DNA from: B8-G4 sp033720735
GTDB lineage: Bacteria; Bacteroidota; Bacteroidia; Chitinophagales; Saprospiraceae
Length of the DNA stretch: 25,626 nt
Direction: 5' to 3'
NCBI GenBank assembly: GCA_033720735.1
Contig: JAWWBX010000021.1
Coordinates: forward strand, 1-25,626
Positions 15,028 through 23,363 of the stretch are shown here, in pieces. Both the position numbers and the translations under genes were made by a program. Below the pieces are notes generated by a model. The model was given only the letters and a program-made list of their open reading frames with translations. It ran no database searches and had not been told where the DNA came from. Numbering within the stretch: the stretch's first letter is position 1; the number at the start of each line of letters is the position of its first letter.

Positions 15028-17604
15028 ATGAAACAACAGTTTGTGAGAGATCGTCGTTTTGTAATGGCAAGAATTCGAGGTATGAAGAAGGTCTACCTGG
15101 CCTGTGTGATCGTGCTGATGGCGGTCGCGGGAATCCGCGCCCAGGGTGTTGACACCATTCCACTTTACGAATGGCCCGCAGCACCTCAGGAATACGAGAT
15201 CGGAGGGATCAAGGTCATGGGGTCCTTCAACAGCGATGAAAATGCCCTCAAGGCAGTGACCGGCCTCCGGGTGGGCGACCGCATCACCGTGCCCGGCCCT
15301 GATATTACCAACGCGATCCTCAATCTCTGGAAACTGCGATTGTTTACAGACGTCCAGATCATCCAGGAGCGCACCATCGGCGACGTCATCTTTCTGATCA
15401 TCTATTTGGAAGAACGCAACCGGCTCCTGCGCTATGCCTATTCAGGTGTGAAGAAGACCGTCCATGATGACCTGAACGACGTCGTCAAACCCTTTCTGAT
15501 CAGAGGTCAGATCGTGACGGACGATATCAAGCTCAACTCACGACGGGCCATCGAGAAGTACTACCGCGAGAAAGGATATCTCGATGTCGAGGTCGAGGTC
15601 AGCGAAAGTGGCAACGACACCGTATCGAACGGGACGATCCTCACGTTTCACATCGATCCGCGTGAAAAAGTCAAGATCGCCGAGATCTGGTTTGAAGGTA
15701 ACGAGCAGGTCAAGGACAGGAAGCTGCGCAAACTGATGTCCAACACCAAGCGCAAGGGGCGCGTGTTTGCGCGCTCCAAACTTGTAAAGAACGAGTTTGA
15801 AGAGGACAAGCGCAGCGTGGTGGACTACTACAACACCATCGGCTATCGCGACATGCAGATCGTGCAAGACTCCATCTGGCGCAACGACGAGGGCGAACTG
15901 GAGATCCTGCTGGCAGTCGACGAAGGGTCGCGCTACTACTTCCGAAACATCGGCTGGAAGGGCAATTCAATCCACTCCGACGAGCGCCTGACGCAGGTGC
16001 TCGGGATCCGGAAAGGGGATATCTATAATGACGAACTACTCGAATCCCGCCTGCGCTTCAGCATCGACGGCCGTGACATCAGCTCGCTCTACCTGGATGA
16101 CGGCTATCTCTTTTTTGATGTGGAAGCCGTGGAGGTGGCGGTCGAAAACGACTCGATCGATCTCGAGATGCGCATTTTCGAAGGTCCGCAAGCCACGATC
16201 GACAAAGTGGTGATCCTGGGTAACGACCGCACACACGAGCATGTGATCCGCCGGGAGATCAGGACCAAACCCGGGCAGAAGTTCTCGCGCTCAGATATCA
16301 TCAGATCACAAAGGCAGATCATTAACCTGGGATACTTCAATCCCGAAACACTCGGTATCGATACCCAGGTCGACGCTGCCCGCGGAACCGTAGACGTCAT
16401 CTACACCGTCGAGGAGCGGCCGTCCGACCAGCTGGAATTGTCGGCGGGCTGGGGGGGCTTTGGAACGAGCAGCGTGATCGGAACCCTCGGCGTGACCTTC
16501 AACAACTTCTCGCTGCGCAACATCTTCAACCGCGAGGCATGGCATCCGCTGCCACAGGGGGATGGTCAACGCCTCTCTATCCGCGCACAGACCAACGGGG
16601 ATTTCTACCAGTCGTACAACTTCTCGTTTACCGAGCCATGGCTGGGAGGCAAGAAGCCCACTTCGTTTACCCTGGGTGCCGTGCATACCGCGTTCAACAA
16701 CGAGTTTTTCGGAGGTGGCAAACTGGCGATCAGCCGGGCGTTTTCGGGAATCGGCACGCGTCTGCGGTGGCCTGACGACAACTTCGTCTTCAACGGACAG
16801 GTCAATGTAGAGTCGATCTTCCTCGACAATTATACCACGCGCGACTTTGTAACACCTGAAGGGGTCTTTGTGACTGACGGGAGCTACAACAACTTCAGCG
16901 TCCTGCTCTCATTGACCCGCACAACGATCAACGAGCCTATCTTCCCGCGCAGTGGTTCCAAGGTTTCGCTTTCGGCGCAGTTGACGCCGCCGTACACCGG
17001 GGTCCTGGGACGCGAGATCACAGATTTCGATAATGTGCAGGAACGCTACCGCTGGGTCGAGTACCACAAGTGGCGCTTCGACGCCGAATGGTACGCACCG
17101 CTGTTCAGCAAGTTTGTGCTCAGGGCGGCGATCAAGATGGGTTTTCTGGGCTTTTACAATCCGGACATTGGCATCCCTCCCTTCGAGAAGTTTGAAATTG
17201 GCGGCGACGGGATCAGCAACCAGCAGTTTGGTATTACCGGCAAAGACATTTTTGCCTTGCGCGGCTATGAGACCACGGATATCTCAGCCAACAGTATCGG
17301 GGGTGCCTCGATCTTCGACAAGTTTACCGTGGAGCTGCGTTACCCCATTTCGCTTGAGCCATCATCCACCATCTTCACCCTGCTGTTCCTGGAGGGTGGC
17401 AATGGCTGGAACGGGTTTGACGAATTCAATCCATTCGATCTGAAGCGTTCGGCCGGGCTCGGCGTGCGCATCTTCCTGCCGATGTTTGGCCTCCTTGGCT
17501 TTGACTATGGCTGGGGATGGGACAAGCCGGACCTGATCAACAGCGGCGCCCGCTGGAGCGAATTCGGCAAATTCAGCATTATCCTCGGTTTCGAGCCCGA
17601 CTAG
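15028..17604 (+). CDS. bamA: outer-membrane protein assembly factor BamA (Omp85)
   Basis: Central subunit of the BAM machine that folds and inserts beta-barrel proteins into the outer membrane. 858 residues from 15028. Successive POTRA domains cover about 50-420 (YEIGGIKVMGSFNSDENAL onward), then a 16-stranded barrel to the C-terminus. LRGY at 744-747 is the conserved (V/L)RGF/Y loop-6 motif. Three in-frame starts exist: ATG 15028 (3 bp after uppS, TAGGGA just before), ATG 15064 and ATG 15082. The last gives a standard signal peptide directly (MKKVYLACVIVLMAVAG, cleavage near RAQ/G), so the first 18 residues may not be translated. The stop lies 1 bp from that of the convergent GT2 gene. The ompH/skp genes often found next in Bacteroidota are absent here. 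Confidence 0.95.
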   Translation: MKQQFVRDRRFVMARIRGMKKVYLACVIVLMAVAGIRAQGVDTIPLYEWPAAPQEYEIGGIKVMGSFNSDENALKAVTGLRVGDRITVPGPDITNAILNLWKLRLFTDVQIIQERTIGDVIFLIIYLEERNRLLRYAYSGVKKTVHDDLNDVVKPFLIRGQIVTDDIKLNSRRAIEKYYREKGYLDVEVEVSESGNDTVSNGTILTFHIDPREKVKIAEIWFEGNEQVKDRKLRKLMSNTKRKGRVFARSKLVKNEFEEDKRSVVDYYNTIGYRDMQIVQDSIWRNDEGELEILLAVDEGSRYYFRNIGWKGNSIHSDERLTQVLGIRKGDIYNDELLESRLRFSIDGRDISSLYLDDGYLFFDVEAVEVAVENDSIDLEMRIFEGPQATIDKVVILGNDRTHEHVIRREIRTKPGQKFSRSDIIRSQRQIINLGYFNPETLGIDTQVDAARGTVDVIYTVEERPSDQLELSAGWGGFGTSSVIGTLGVTFNNFSLRNIFNREAWHPLPQGDGQRLSIRAQTNGDFYQSYNFSFTEPWLGGKKPTSFTLGAVHTAFNNEFFGGGKLAISRAFSGIGTRLRWPDDNFVFNGQVNVESIFLDNYTTRDFVTPEGVFVTDGSYNNFSVLLSLTRTTINEPIFPRSGSKVSLSAQLTPPYTGVLGREITDFDNVQERYRWVEYHKWRFDAEWYAPLFSKFVLRAAIKMGFLGFYNPDIGIPPFEKFEIGGDGISNQQFGITGKDIFALRGYETTDISANSIGGASIFDKFTVELRYPISLEPSSTIFTLLFLEGGNGWNGFDEFNPFDLKRSAGLGVRIFLPMFGLLGFDYGWGWDKPDLINSGARWSEFGKFSIILGFEPD

Positions 17605-17605
17605 G

Positions 17606-18346
17606 CTAACGGTACATACGAAAGCGCGCCAGACCGGCACGCTGCAACAGGTGCATCAGCGAAACGCGCAGCACCCCCAACCCATATTTGACACTGCGCG
17701 GGAAATTGATCGATGAAGCATCTTCAAAGTACTTGGTAGGGCAGGACACCTCGGCGATCGTAATCCCCTTGTAAATGATCTGCGAAAGCATCTCGTTGTC
17801 AAAGATGAAGTCGTCTGAGTTTTCGTTGAAAGGGATCGCCTGCAGAACCCGGCTGTCGAATGCGCGGTAGCCGGTGTGGTATTCAGACAGCTTGTAGTTG
17901 ATCAACAGATTCTGGATCAGGGTCAGGGCCCGGTTGGCTACATACTTATACAAGGGCATGCCGCCCTTGAGTGCCCCTTTACCTAAAATGCGTGATCCCA
18001 GGACCACCGGATACAACTCCTCACCGATCATGCTGATCATTGCCGGGATCAGCTTCGGGGTGTACTGGTAGTCAGGGTGCAGCATGATCACGATATCCGC
18101 GTCCAGATCGAGGGCTTTGTTGTAGAGTGATTTCTGATTGCCGCCATAGCCGCGGTTGGCCTTGTGCTCGATGACATGCAGGATGCCGAGGCCGCGGGCG
18201 CGCTGTACCGTCTCATCACTGCTGGCATCGTCGCACAGGATGATCTCGTCTACAAGATCCTGCGGGATCTCCCGGTAGGTCTGCTCCAGCGTGCTGGCTG
18301 CATTGTAGGCCGGCAAGACGACCACCACTTTTTTCCCTTTATACAT
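17606..18346 (-). CDS. family 2 glycosyltransferase (dolichol-phosphate mannosyltransferase-like)
   Basis: GT-A fold glycosyltransferase of 246 residues. It opens with VVVVLPAYNAASTLEQTYREIP, followed by IILCDDASSDETV, which contacts the nucleotide, and by ADIVIMLHPDYQYTPKLIPAM, where the metal-binding DxD position reads HPD. YHTGYRAFDSRVL and IFDNEMLSQIIYKG are typical of the DPM1-like group. It lacks long hydrophobic segments, so it is cytoplasmic or peripheral. Donor and acceptor are unknown; transfer to a polyprenyl phosphate or glycan precursor is likely. The frame can be extended to a TTG at 18355, but ATG 18346 (MYKGKKVV) is preferred. It converges with bamA. Confidence 0.9.
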   Translation of the reverse strand: MYKGKKVVVVLPAYNAASTLEQTYREIPQDLVDEIILCDDASSDETVQRARGLGILHVIEHKANRGYGGNQKSLYNKALDLDADIVIMLHPDYQYTPKLIPAMISMIGEELYPVVLGSRILGKGALKGGMPLYKYVANRALTLIQNLLINYKLSEYHTGYRAFDSRVLQAIPFNENSDDFIFDNEMLSQIIYKGITIAEVSCPTKYFEDASSINFPRSVKYGLGVLRVSLMHLLQRAGLARFRMYR

Positions 18347-18389
18347 CAGCGTCAAAGAAACGCAATCAGAATTTTTTTTCCCAGCGCGT

Positions 18390-18397
18390 TACATTTG
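18390..18397 (+). promoter_or_regulatory. TAnnTTTG -7 box upstream of the 18414 gene
   Basis: TACATTTG, a perfect -7 match, 16 bp before the ATG at 18414. The -33 position falls in a run of T without TTG. The short leader agrees with the chosen start. Confidence 0.5.
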
Positions 18398-18413
18398 GCA
18401 CAGTCTCAGGGTC

Positions 18414-19163
18414 ATGAAGAAAATGGTACCGCGCGTCATCAGGGGTGTCCTCTACGGTGTAGCGATCGTGATCGCACTGGCCATCACCACCATCATTATA
18501 CTTAACCGCCCCTTACCCAAAGGTGAGCCCGGGCTGGCTGCCGAAGCCCTGGCTGATTCCATGCTGGCCGCAGTCAACGAGCCGGCCTGGGATCAACTTC
18601 GCTTTATCGCCTGGTGCTACGATGGCCGCCGCGAGTATGTCTGGGACACCTGGTATCACCTGGTGGAGATCAGGGACGGGTCCAGGCGCATCCTGCTCAA
18701 CACGCGTGCTCTGGACGGGCGTGTCTGGGAAGACGGCCGCCAGCTCCAGGGCGATGAAAAACGCACCTGGATCGCACGGGCCTGGAAGGATTGGTGCAAT
18801 GACTCTTTCTGGCTGAATCCGGTGGTCAAACTGCGGGACGAGGGTACCGTGCGGCGGCTGGTCCCGCTGAAAGATGGGCGGAATGGCCTCCTGGTCACCT
18901 ACCAGTCGGGTGGCGCCACACCGGGTGACAGTTACCTCTGGGAGCTGGATGAGGAAGGCCTCCCGGTCGCCTGGCGCATGTGGGCGCAAATGCTGCCAGT
19001 CAAGGGGCTGCGCGCCACCTGGGAAAACTGGATTAATGTCGGAGGTGCCAGGATCGCTACGTTGCACCGGATCGGTCCCGTACGGATCGAGATCCTCGAT
19101 GTGCGGCATGGTGATCATCACAGTGACCTCGGGCTGGAACGGGATCCGTTCGGAGATTTTTGA
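18414..19163 (+). CDS. membrane-anchored protein of unknown function
   Basis: 249 residues. One hydrophobic segment at about 9-31 (VIRGVLYGVAIVIALAITTI), then a soluble domain that should face the periplasm. The domain is rich in tryptophan and has recognisable blocks: WDTWYHLVEI, NDSFWLNPVVKL near 123-134, and SGGATPGDSYLWELDEEGLPVAWRMW near 162-188. The pattern suggests a single-domain beta-rich fold such as the LolA/lipocalin-like folds, but I do not recognise a named family. It has its own promoter box and stands between two minus-strand genes, so it is probably monocistronic. The stop is 18 bp from that of the DUF5606 gene. Confidence 0.8.
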   Translation: MKKMVPRVIRGVLYGVAIVIALAITTIIILNRPLPKGEPGLAAEALADSMLAAVNEPAWDQLRFIAWCYDGRREYVWDTWYHLVEIRDGSRRILLNTRALDGRVWEDGRQLQGDEKRTWIARAWKDWCNDSFWLNPVVKLRDEGTVRRLVPLKDGRNGLLVTYQSGGATPGDSYLWELDEEGLPVAWRMWAQMLPVKGLRATWENWINVGGARIATLHRIGPVRIEILDVRHGDHHSDLGLERDPFGDF

Positions 19164-19181
19164 GCCCGGGGCAGGTCGCGT

Positions 19182-19577
19182 TTATTCCTCCTCGTCGGAC
19201 GCCGAGATCAGTGAGCGCTGATCCAGAAAGAGATACCACTTGATCAGTTTCTTGATGTCGCTCAGGAATACGCGATCCTCGTCGTAGTCGGGCAGGATCT
19301 CACGCAGAAATGCGTGCAGCTCTTGCGGAGAGGCATTTGGTGCCGGGACCGGGTCGCCACTGCCTTTGATCTTTAAGAAGATGTCCTCCAGCTTGACAAC
19401 ATCCTGGTAGGTGTAGATCCCCACCGACTCCAGCGGTGTGAACTGATGCTTGCGCAGGGAGATAAAGTTGCGTTTTCCGGAATCGAAGTCTTCGACGATC
19501 AGCCCGTTGGTGCGGGTGGTAACAAGGCGGTACAAACCCGGATGTCCGCTGACCGCCAGTACGTTGTCCAATTTCAT
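19182..19577 (-). CDS. DUF5606 family protein
   Basis: 131 residues, cytoplasmic by lack of signal peptide or hydrophobic segment. The N-terminal block KLDNVLAVSGHPGLYRLVTTRTNGLIVEDFDSGKR and the following LRKHQFTPLESVGIYT are characteristic of the DUF5606 family, found in Bacteroidota; the C-terminal half is acidic and helical. Its function is unknown. The ATG shares one base with the stop of the fused E1 gene (TAATG), so it is translationally coupled to that enzyme. Confidence 0.88.
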   Translation of the reverse strand: MKLDNVLAVSGHPGLYRLVTTRTNGLIVEDFDSGKRNFISLRKHQFTPLESVGIYTYQDVVKLEDIFLKIKGSGDPVPAPNASPQELHAFLREILPDYDEDRVFLSDIKKLIKWYLFLDQRSLISASDEEE

Positions 19578-21574
19578 TAGTATGACAAAAGTTGTTCGAG
19601 TTGTTGATGAATACGTTTGACCGGTAGAAATTGTTGTTCAAGATTGCCGGCAAATGGCACTGGCGTGTCGAGGCTGGCAACCCGCATCACCGGTGCGTCA
19701 AGGTGCTGGAAGAGATGCTCGGTAATATGTGCGGCAATTTCCGCCCCAATGCCACCGGTCTTGGTATCCTCGTGCAACACCAGTACCCGACCGGTCTTCT
19801 GCACGGTGGTATCAATGGCCGAAACATCCAGGGGCGCCAGGGTGCGCAGGTCGATGATCTCCACATCTACGCCCATTTCAGCAACTGTCTGCTCGGCCCA
19901 ATGGACACCCATGCCATAGGTGATGATACTGGCCCTGCTCCCGGTACGCACACATTTGGCTTCACCGATCGGGAGCGTATAATACCCGGCCGGGACATCG
20001 CCGGAGCTGTTGCGATAAAGTGCCTTGTGTTCGAAGTAAAGCACGGGATTCTTGTCCTCAAATGCGGCGAGGAGCAGACCCTTCGCGTCGTAGGGATTGG
20101 ACGGGTACACAATTTTCAGTCCGGGCACATGAAAGAACCAGGCCTCCGTACTCTGGGAGTGAAAGGGGCCGGCACCTACGCCCGCACCCGTGGGCATGCG
20201 AATCACGACATCCGCATGCTGCTGCCAGCGATAGTGGATCTTTGCCAGATTGTTGACGATCTGATTGAAGCCACAGGTGACAAAATCCGAAAACTGCATT
20301 TCAACCATGGATTTGAACCCCTCCAGGCTCAATCCAAGGGCGACGCCGATAATGGCACTTTCACAGAGTGGTGTGTTGCGGACCCTGTCAGATCCGTATT
20401 TTTCCATCAGCCCTTCCGTCACTTTGAAGACACCGCCATATCCCGCGATATCCTGTCCCATCAGGATCAGGTTGTCAAAGCGCTGCATGGCCACATCCAG
20501 GGCATCGCTGATGGCATCGACCAGGCGCATGGTGCTGACCGTGCCGTTGGGAGGGGCAGGCATCTGTGCTTCCCGGTAGTAAACATCTTCAATCTCCACT
20601 TGGGGGGTGCTCACTACGTCTGCTTCATCAAATGCCAGGGGCAACGCTTCGTCGATCTCCTGCTGGATCTTCTGACGATGATCGCGGATCACTTCCTCGG
20701 TGAGGATACCTTCCCTGATCAGGAATGCGGCATAGCGGTCTACCGGGTCGCGCTGTTCCCAATAGGACATGAGTTGATCCGGCACATACCTGGTGCCTGA
20801 GGCCTCCTCGTGTCCGCGACGCCGGAACGTCATGCATTCAATGATCACCGGTCGCGGCCGTTTACGGATACTGTTGGCAAACTTGTTGACGGTTTGATAG
20901 ACTTCCAACACGTTGTTGCCATCGATCGTCACCGCCTCGATACCGTACCCTTTTCCGCGGTCTGCCAATTGGGCGCAGCGGTATTGCTCAGATGTAGGTG
21001 TGGACAGCCCGTAGCCGTTGTTCTCAATGATAAAGATGACCGGGAGGTCCCACACCGCCGCCACATTCATGGCTTCGTGGAAATCCCCTTCGCTGGTCCC
21101 CCCCTCTCCGGTAAATGCCACAGCTACCTTTTGCAAACCCTGGAGCTTGTAGGCAAGGCCAGCACCGCACGCGAGTGCCAGCTGTGGCCCCAGGTGGGAG
21201 ATCATGCCAACAATGTGGTATTCGAGTGTGCCGAAGTGAAATGAACGGTCCCGGCCCTTGGTGAATCCGCTGGCTTTGCCCTGCCATTGAGCGAAAAGGC
21301 GGTGCAGCGGGATGTCCCGGTTGGTGAAGACCCCGAGATTGCGGTGCATCGGGAAGATCAGTTCGTCGGGGCGCAATGCCTGGGTCACGGCGGCACTGAT
21401 GGCCTCCTGCCCGATCCCGGCAAACCACTTGGTGATCTTGCCCTGGCGGAGGAGCTTCAGCATTTTCTCCTCGATCATGCGTGGTTTGAGCATGCCGAGG
21501 TAGAGCTGAATGAGCCGCCGCTCGCCCAGTTTCTTCCGTTTAAACCGAATAGGATCCGCCACCTTTTGCTTCAC
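19577..21574 (-). CDS. fused alpha/beta 2-oxoacid dehydrogenase E1 component
   Basis: Thiamine-diphosphate-dependent E1, probably of the branched-chain 2-oxoacid dehydrogenase (2-oxoisovalerate) complex: decarboxylates the 2-oxoacid and acylates lipoyl-E2. The alpha part (about 1-340) carries the ThDP motif GEGGTSEGD...ENN (about 156-186) and a phosphorylation-loop-like RRRGHEEASGTRY. The beta part (about 345-665) carries LMGQDIAGYGGVFKVTEGL and AIIGVALGLSLEGFKSMVEMQFSDF. Usually these are two proteins; here they are one chain. The frame extends to a TTG at 21622, but no ATG precedes the conserved KLGERRLIQLYLGMLKPRMIEEK block; GTG 21574 is the best start (665 residues). It follows recO by about 50 bp. 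Which oxoacid is used cannot be decided from sequence alone. Confidence 0.9.
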   Translation of the reverse strand: MKQKVADPIRFKRKKLGERRLIQLYLGMLKPRMIEEKMLKLLRQGKITKWFAGIGQEAISAAVTQALRPDELIFPMHRNLGVFTNRDIPLHRLFAQWQGKASGFTKGRDRSFHFGTLEYHIVGMISHLGPQLALACGAGLAYKLQGLQKVAVAFTGEGGTSEGDFHEAMNVAAVWDLPVIFIIENNGYGLSTPTSEQYRCAQLADRGKGYGIEAVTIDGNNVLEVYQTVNKFANSIRKRPRPVIIECMTFRRRGHEEASGTRYVPDQLMSYWEQRDPVDRYAAFLIREGILTEEVIRDHRQKIQQEIDEALPLAFDEADVVSTPQVEIEDVYYREAQMPAPPNGTVSTMRLVDAISDALDVAMQRFDNLILMGQDIAGYGGVFKVTEGLMEKYGSDRVRNTPLCESAIIGVALGLSLEGFKSMVEMQFSDFVTCGFNQIVNNLAKIHYRWQQHADVVIRMPTGAGVGAGPFHSQSTEAWFFHVPGLKIVYPSNPYDAKGLLLAAFEDKNPVLYFEHKALYRNSSGDVPAGYYTLPIGEAKCVRTGSRASIITYGMGVHWAEQTVAEMGVDVEIIDLRTLAPLDVSAIDTTVQKTGRVLVLHEDTKTGGIGAEIAAHITEHLFQHLDAPVMRVASLDTPVPFAGNLEQQFLPVKRIHQQLEQLLSY

Positions 21575-21624
21575 GATACATGCCGCGCTGGTTCTGCTGC
21601 AAAGATGAACAAATGCCCGCAATC

Positions 21625-22341
21625 CTAGAGGACCTCGCGCAGCACCCGGTGCGACTGGATCTCCTTGAGATTGTCTATATGTAATTGGTAATAGAGGATC
21701 AATTGATCGATCAGTTGGTTGCGCTGGACCCGCGTAAGGGAGGGAGAGGTGCCCTCACCGCGTGCACTCAGGATCAGGCGGTAGAGTACTTCGGCATCAG
21801 GCATGGCATAGCGGTGGTCCGGCACGCTGGCGATAAAAGCGCCTCCGAGCAGGTCAAACCACGTGGCTTCGCTGGAGAAGTTGGTGGCCGGACCGAACCC
21901 CAGTTCGTCGGCGAGAGCGATCATGAACTCCAGATGGTGATTAGCAAACCCCTCGGTCGCCTGGTCGAGCGCTCTGAGTGAGGTCTCAATACAGGTGAAA
22001 AGCGCGGTGTTTTTTTCGGTCTCCATCACCGTCTTGGCGCACAATTCCGCCATAAACAGGATCATGGCATTCTTGCGCACGTCGAACGGGATGGTCTGGT
22101 AAAGATAGGCGGGCCGGATCTCCTTGATGCGGTGCAGGGTCTGGCGTTCGGAGTGATAGGCCACCATGTCAACAATGGAGAGGAGTTCAAGCAAGGAGGC
22201 GCTTGTTCTGGCGCGTGCCGAACGTACGCCGCTGATAATGTATGACATGCGTCCAAACTCCTCCGTAAGAAGATCAGCGATGATGCTGGTCTCGGAGTAT
22301 TTGAGCTTGCGCAATACGATGCCACGGGTCTTGATCAACAT
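21625..22341 (-). CDS. recO: DNA repair protein RecO
   Basis: Recombination mediator, 238 residues, that works with RecR in the RecF pathway to load RecA on SSB-coated gaps. The N-terminal OB fold is seen in MLIKTRGIVLRKLKYSETSIIADLLTEEFGRMSYIISGVRS, which matches the usual RecO start. A helical C-terminal domain follows (MILFMAELCAKTVMETEKN ... LEFMIALADELGFGP). A weak -7-like TACTTTTC lies at 22374-22381 on the minus strand. It is the first gene of a minus-strand run with the fused E1 and DUF5606. Confidence 0.95.
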   Translation of the reverse strand: MLIKTRGIVLRKLKYSETSIIADLLTEEFGRMSYIISGVRSARARTSASLLELLSIVDMVAYHSERQTLHRIKEIRPAYLYQTIPFDVRKNAMILFMAELCAKTVMETEKNTALFTCIETSLRALDQATEGFANHHLEFMIALADELGFGPATNFSSEATWFDLLGGAFIASVPDHRYAMPDAEVLYRLILSARGEGTSPSLTRVQRNQLIDQLILYYQLHIDNLKEIQSHRVLREVL

Positions 22342-22388
22342 GTCCTGTGTGCCGGCGAGTCACAAGTGGGCGGGAAAAGTACACTTTA

Positions 22389-22426
22389 ATCGAGTTCTGG
22401 AAGCAGACTATCGAGTTTTGTCGATA
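22389..22426. promoter_or_regulatory. candidate operator: direct repeat and dyad between recO and the lipocalin-like gene
   Basis: ATCGAGTT occurs at 22389-22396 and again at 22410-22417, 21 bp apart (two helical turns). The second copy overlaps a perfect dyad TATCGA-N6-TCGATA at 22409-22426. This sits in the divergent intergenic region 81-118 bp before the plus-strand ATG. The sequence layout is what a DNA-binding regulator would use, but no regulator is identified. Confidence 0.35.
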
Positions 22427-22506
22427 CTCGGCAACTAACCCCTGTATACTCAACGTATATACATTAGAACGTTTAGCATCTACCCTTAAATAACCAAATT
22501 CTAACC

Positions 22507-23289
22507 ATGAAACGTTTAGCAATGAATGCATTGGCGCTGATGTTCGGCACTTTTGCATTCGCAACCGGCACGCTGGCTGAAAAATGTGATCGGTTGGTCT
22601 CTTACGATTTCGGGATCGTAAAAGAGAGTGTGGAGGCAGACCTGATCAACGGTACCTGGACCACTGACCTCATGGGCAATCCCAGCAGCATGTATTTCCA
22701 TGCCGACGGGAGTGTCGAGACGTTCCGCAAGGGCAAAAAGAAGGATTTTGTTCAGATCGCTACCTGGGATGTCCGGATGGTGGCTGGCGAAGTCATCCTC
22801 AATCTGACCGCCCGTGATGGAGCCGTGCGCACGTTGCGCATCAATCCGACCTGTGAAGGCTTTGCCGCCATGGACGCTTTTGGTGCGGCAACCGATCTGT
22901 ACAAGGTGGAGGACTACAATCCTTACGTACATCACCAGATCAAGCGTCAGATCACTGGTGACTGGAGCACCACTGCGCAAAGTGACCTGAATGCAGCAAG
23001 GACCATCCAGTGGCACTTTGCCGCCGATGGCACTTTCGAACTGGCAGTAGGTCCGGATCTGTACCATTCGGCGCATCAGGGTGTTTGGGACGTCGCCCCA
23101 ACAGGTGACTACATTATCCTGTACTTCACCCGCCGGGAGAATCCGGAGTCGGTCTACGCCACAGAACTGCTGAAGTTGCGTTCGGTAGACTACGAAGATC
23201 TGGTGCTCGATGCGTCATTCATGCCACGCATGCTGGCTGAGTTTGCCAACGGAAAGACACTGCACTTCGAAAAGAGCTTCGACCTCTGA
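22507..23289 (+). CDS. exported protein with two lipocalin-like repeats
   Basis: 260 residues with a signal peptide (1-24, cleavage near TLA/E). Two homologous-looking modules follow: LINGTWTTDL...YFHADGSVETF...TWDVRMVAGEVILNL (about 47-112) and QITGDWSTTAQ...WHFAADGTFELA...GVWDVAPTGDYIILYF (about 149-224). Each has the pattern G-x-W, then F-x-x-DG, then W-D-V of short lipocalin-like domains in Bacteroidota. It probably works in the periplasm or outside the cell; no ligand can be named. The gene stands alone, with an AT-rich leader upstream and a strong terminator downstream. Confidence 0.83.
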   Translation: MKRLAMNALALMFGTFAFATGTLAEKCDRLVSYDFGIVKESVEADLINGTWTTDLMGNPSSMYFHADGSVETFRKGKKKDFVQIATWDVRMVAGEVILNLTARDGAVRTLRINPTCEGFAAMDAFGAATDLYKVEDYNPYVHHQIKRQITGDWSTTAQSDLNAARTIQWHFAADGTFELAVGPDLYHSAHQGVWDVAPTGDYIILYFTRRENPESVYATELLKLRSVDYEDLVLDASFMPRMLAEFANGKTLHFEKSFDL

Positions 23290-23326
23290 CCGGGGTCGGG
23301 CAAGAGATACATTCTTTTGTAACCTG

Positions 23327-23363
23327 GCACCCCTTCGCGCGCGCGGAGGGGTGCTCCCTTTTT
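23327..23363 (+). terminator. intrinsic terminator after the lipocalin-like gene
   Basis: GCACCCCTTCGCGC at 23327-23340 is complementary to GCGCGGAGGGGTGC at 23341-23354 apart from one G-T wobble, giving a very GC-rich hairpin, followed by TCCC and five T residues (23359-23363). The T-tract is present only on the plus strand, so it ends the plus-strand transcript. The last Ts overlap the stop codon of the convergent gene at 23362. Confidence 0.8.

Noticed and set aside
19631..20800. 389-residue plus-strand open frame opposite the E1 gene
   Set aside because: Antisense to conserved ThDP-enzyme sequence and without recognisable domains.
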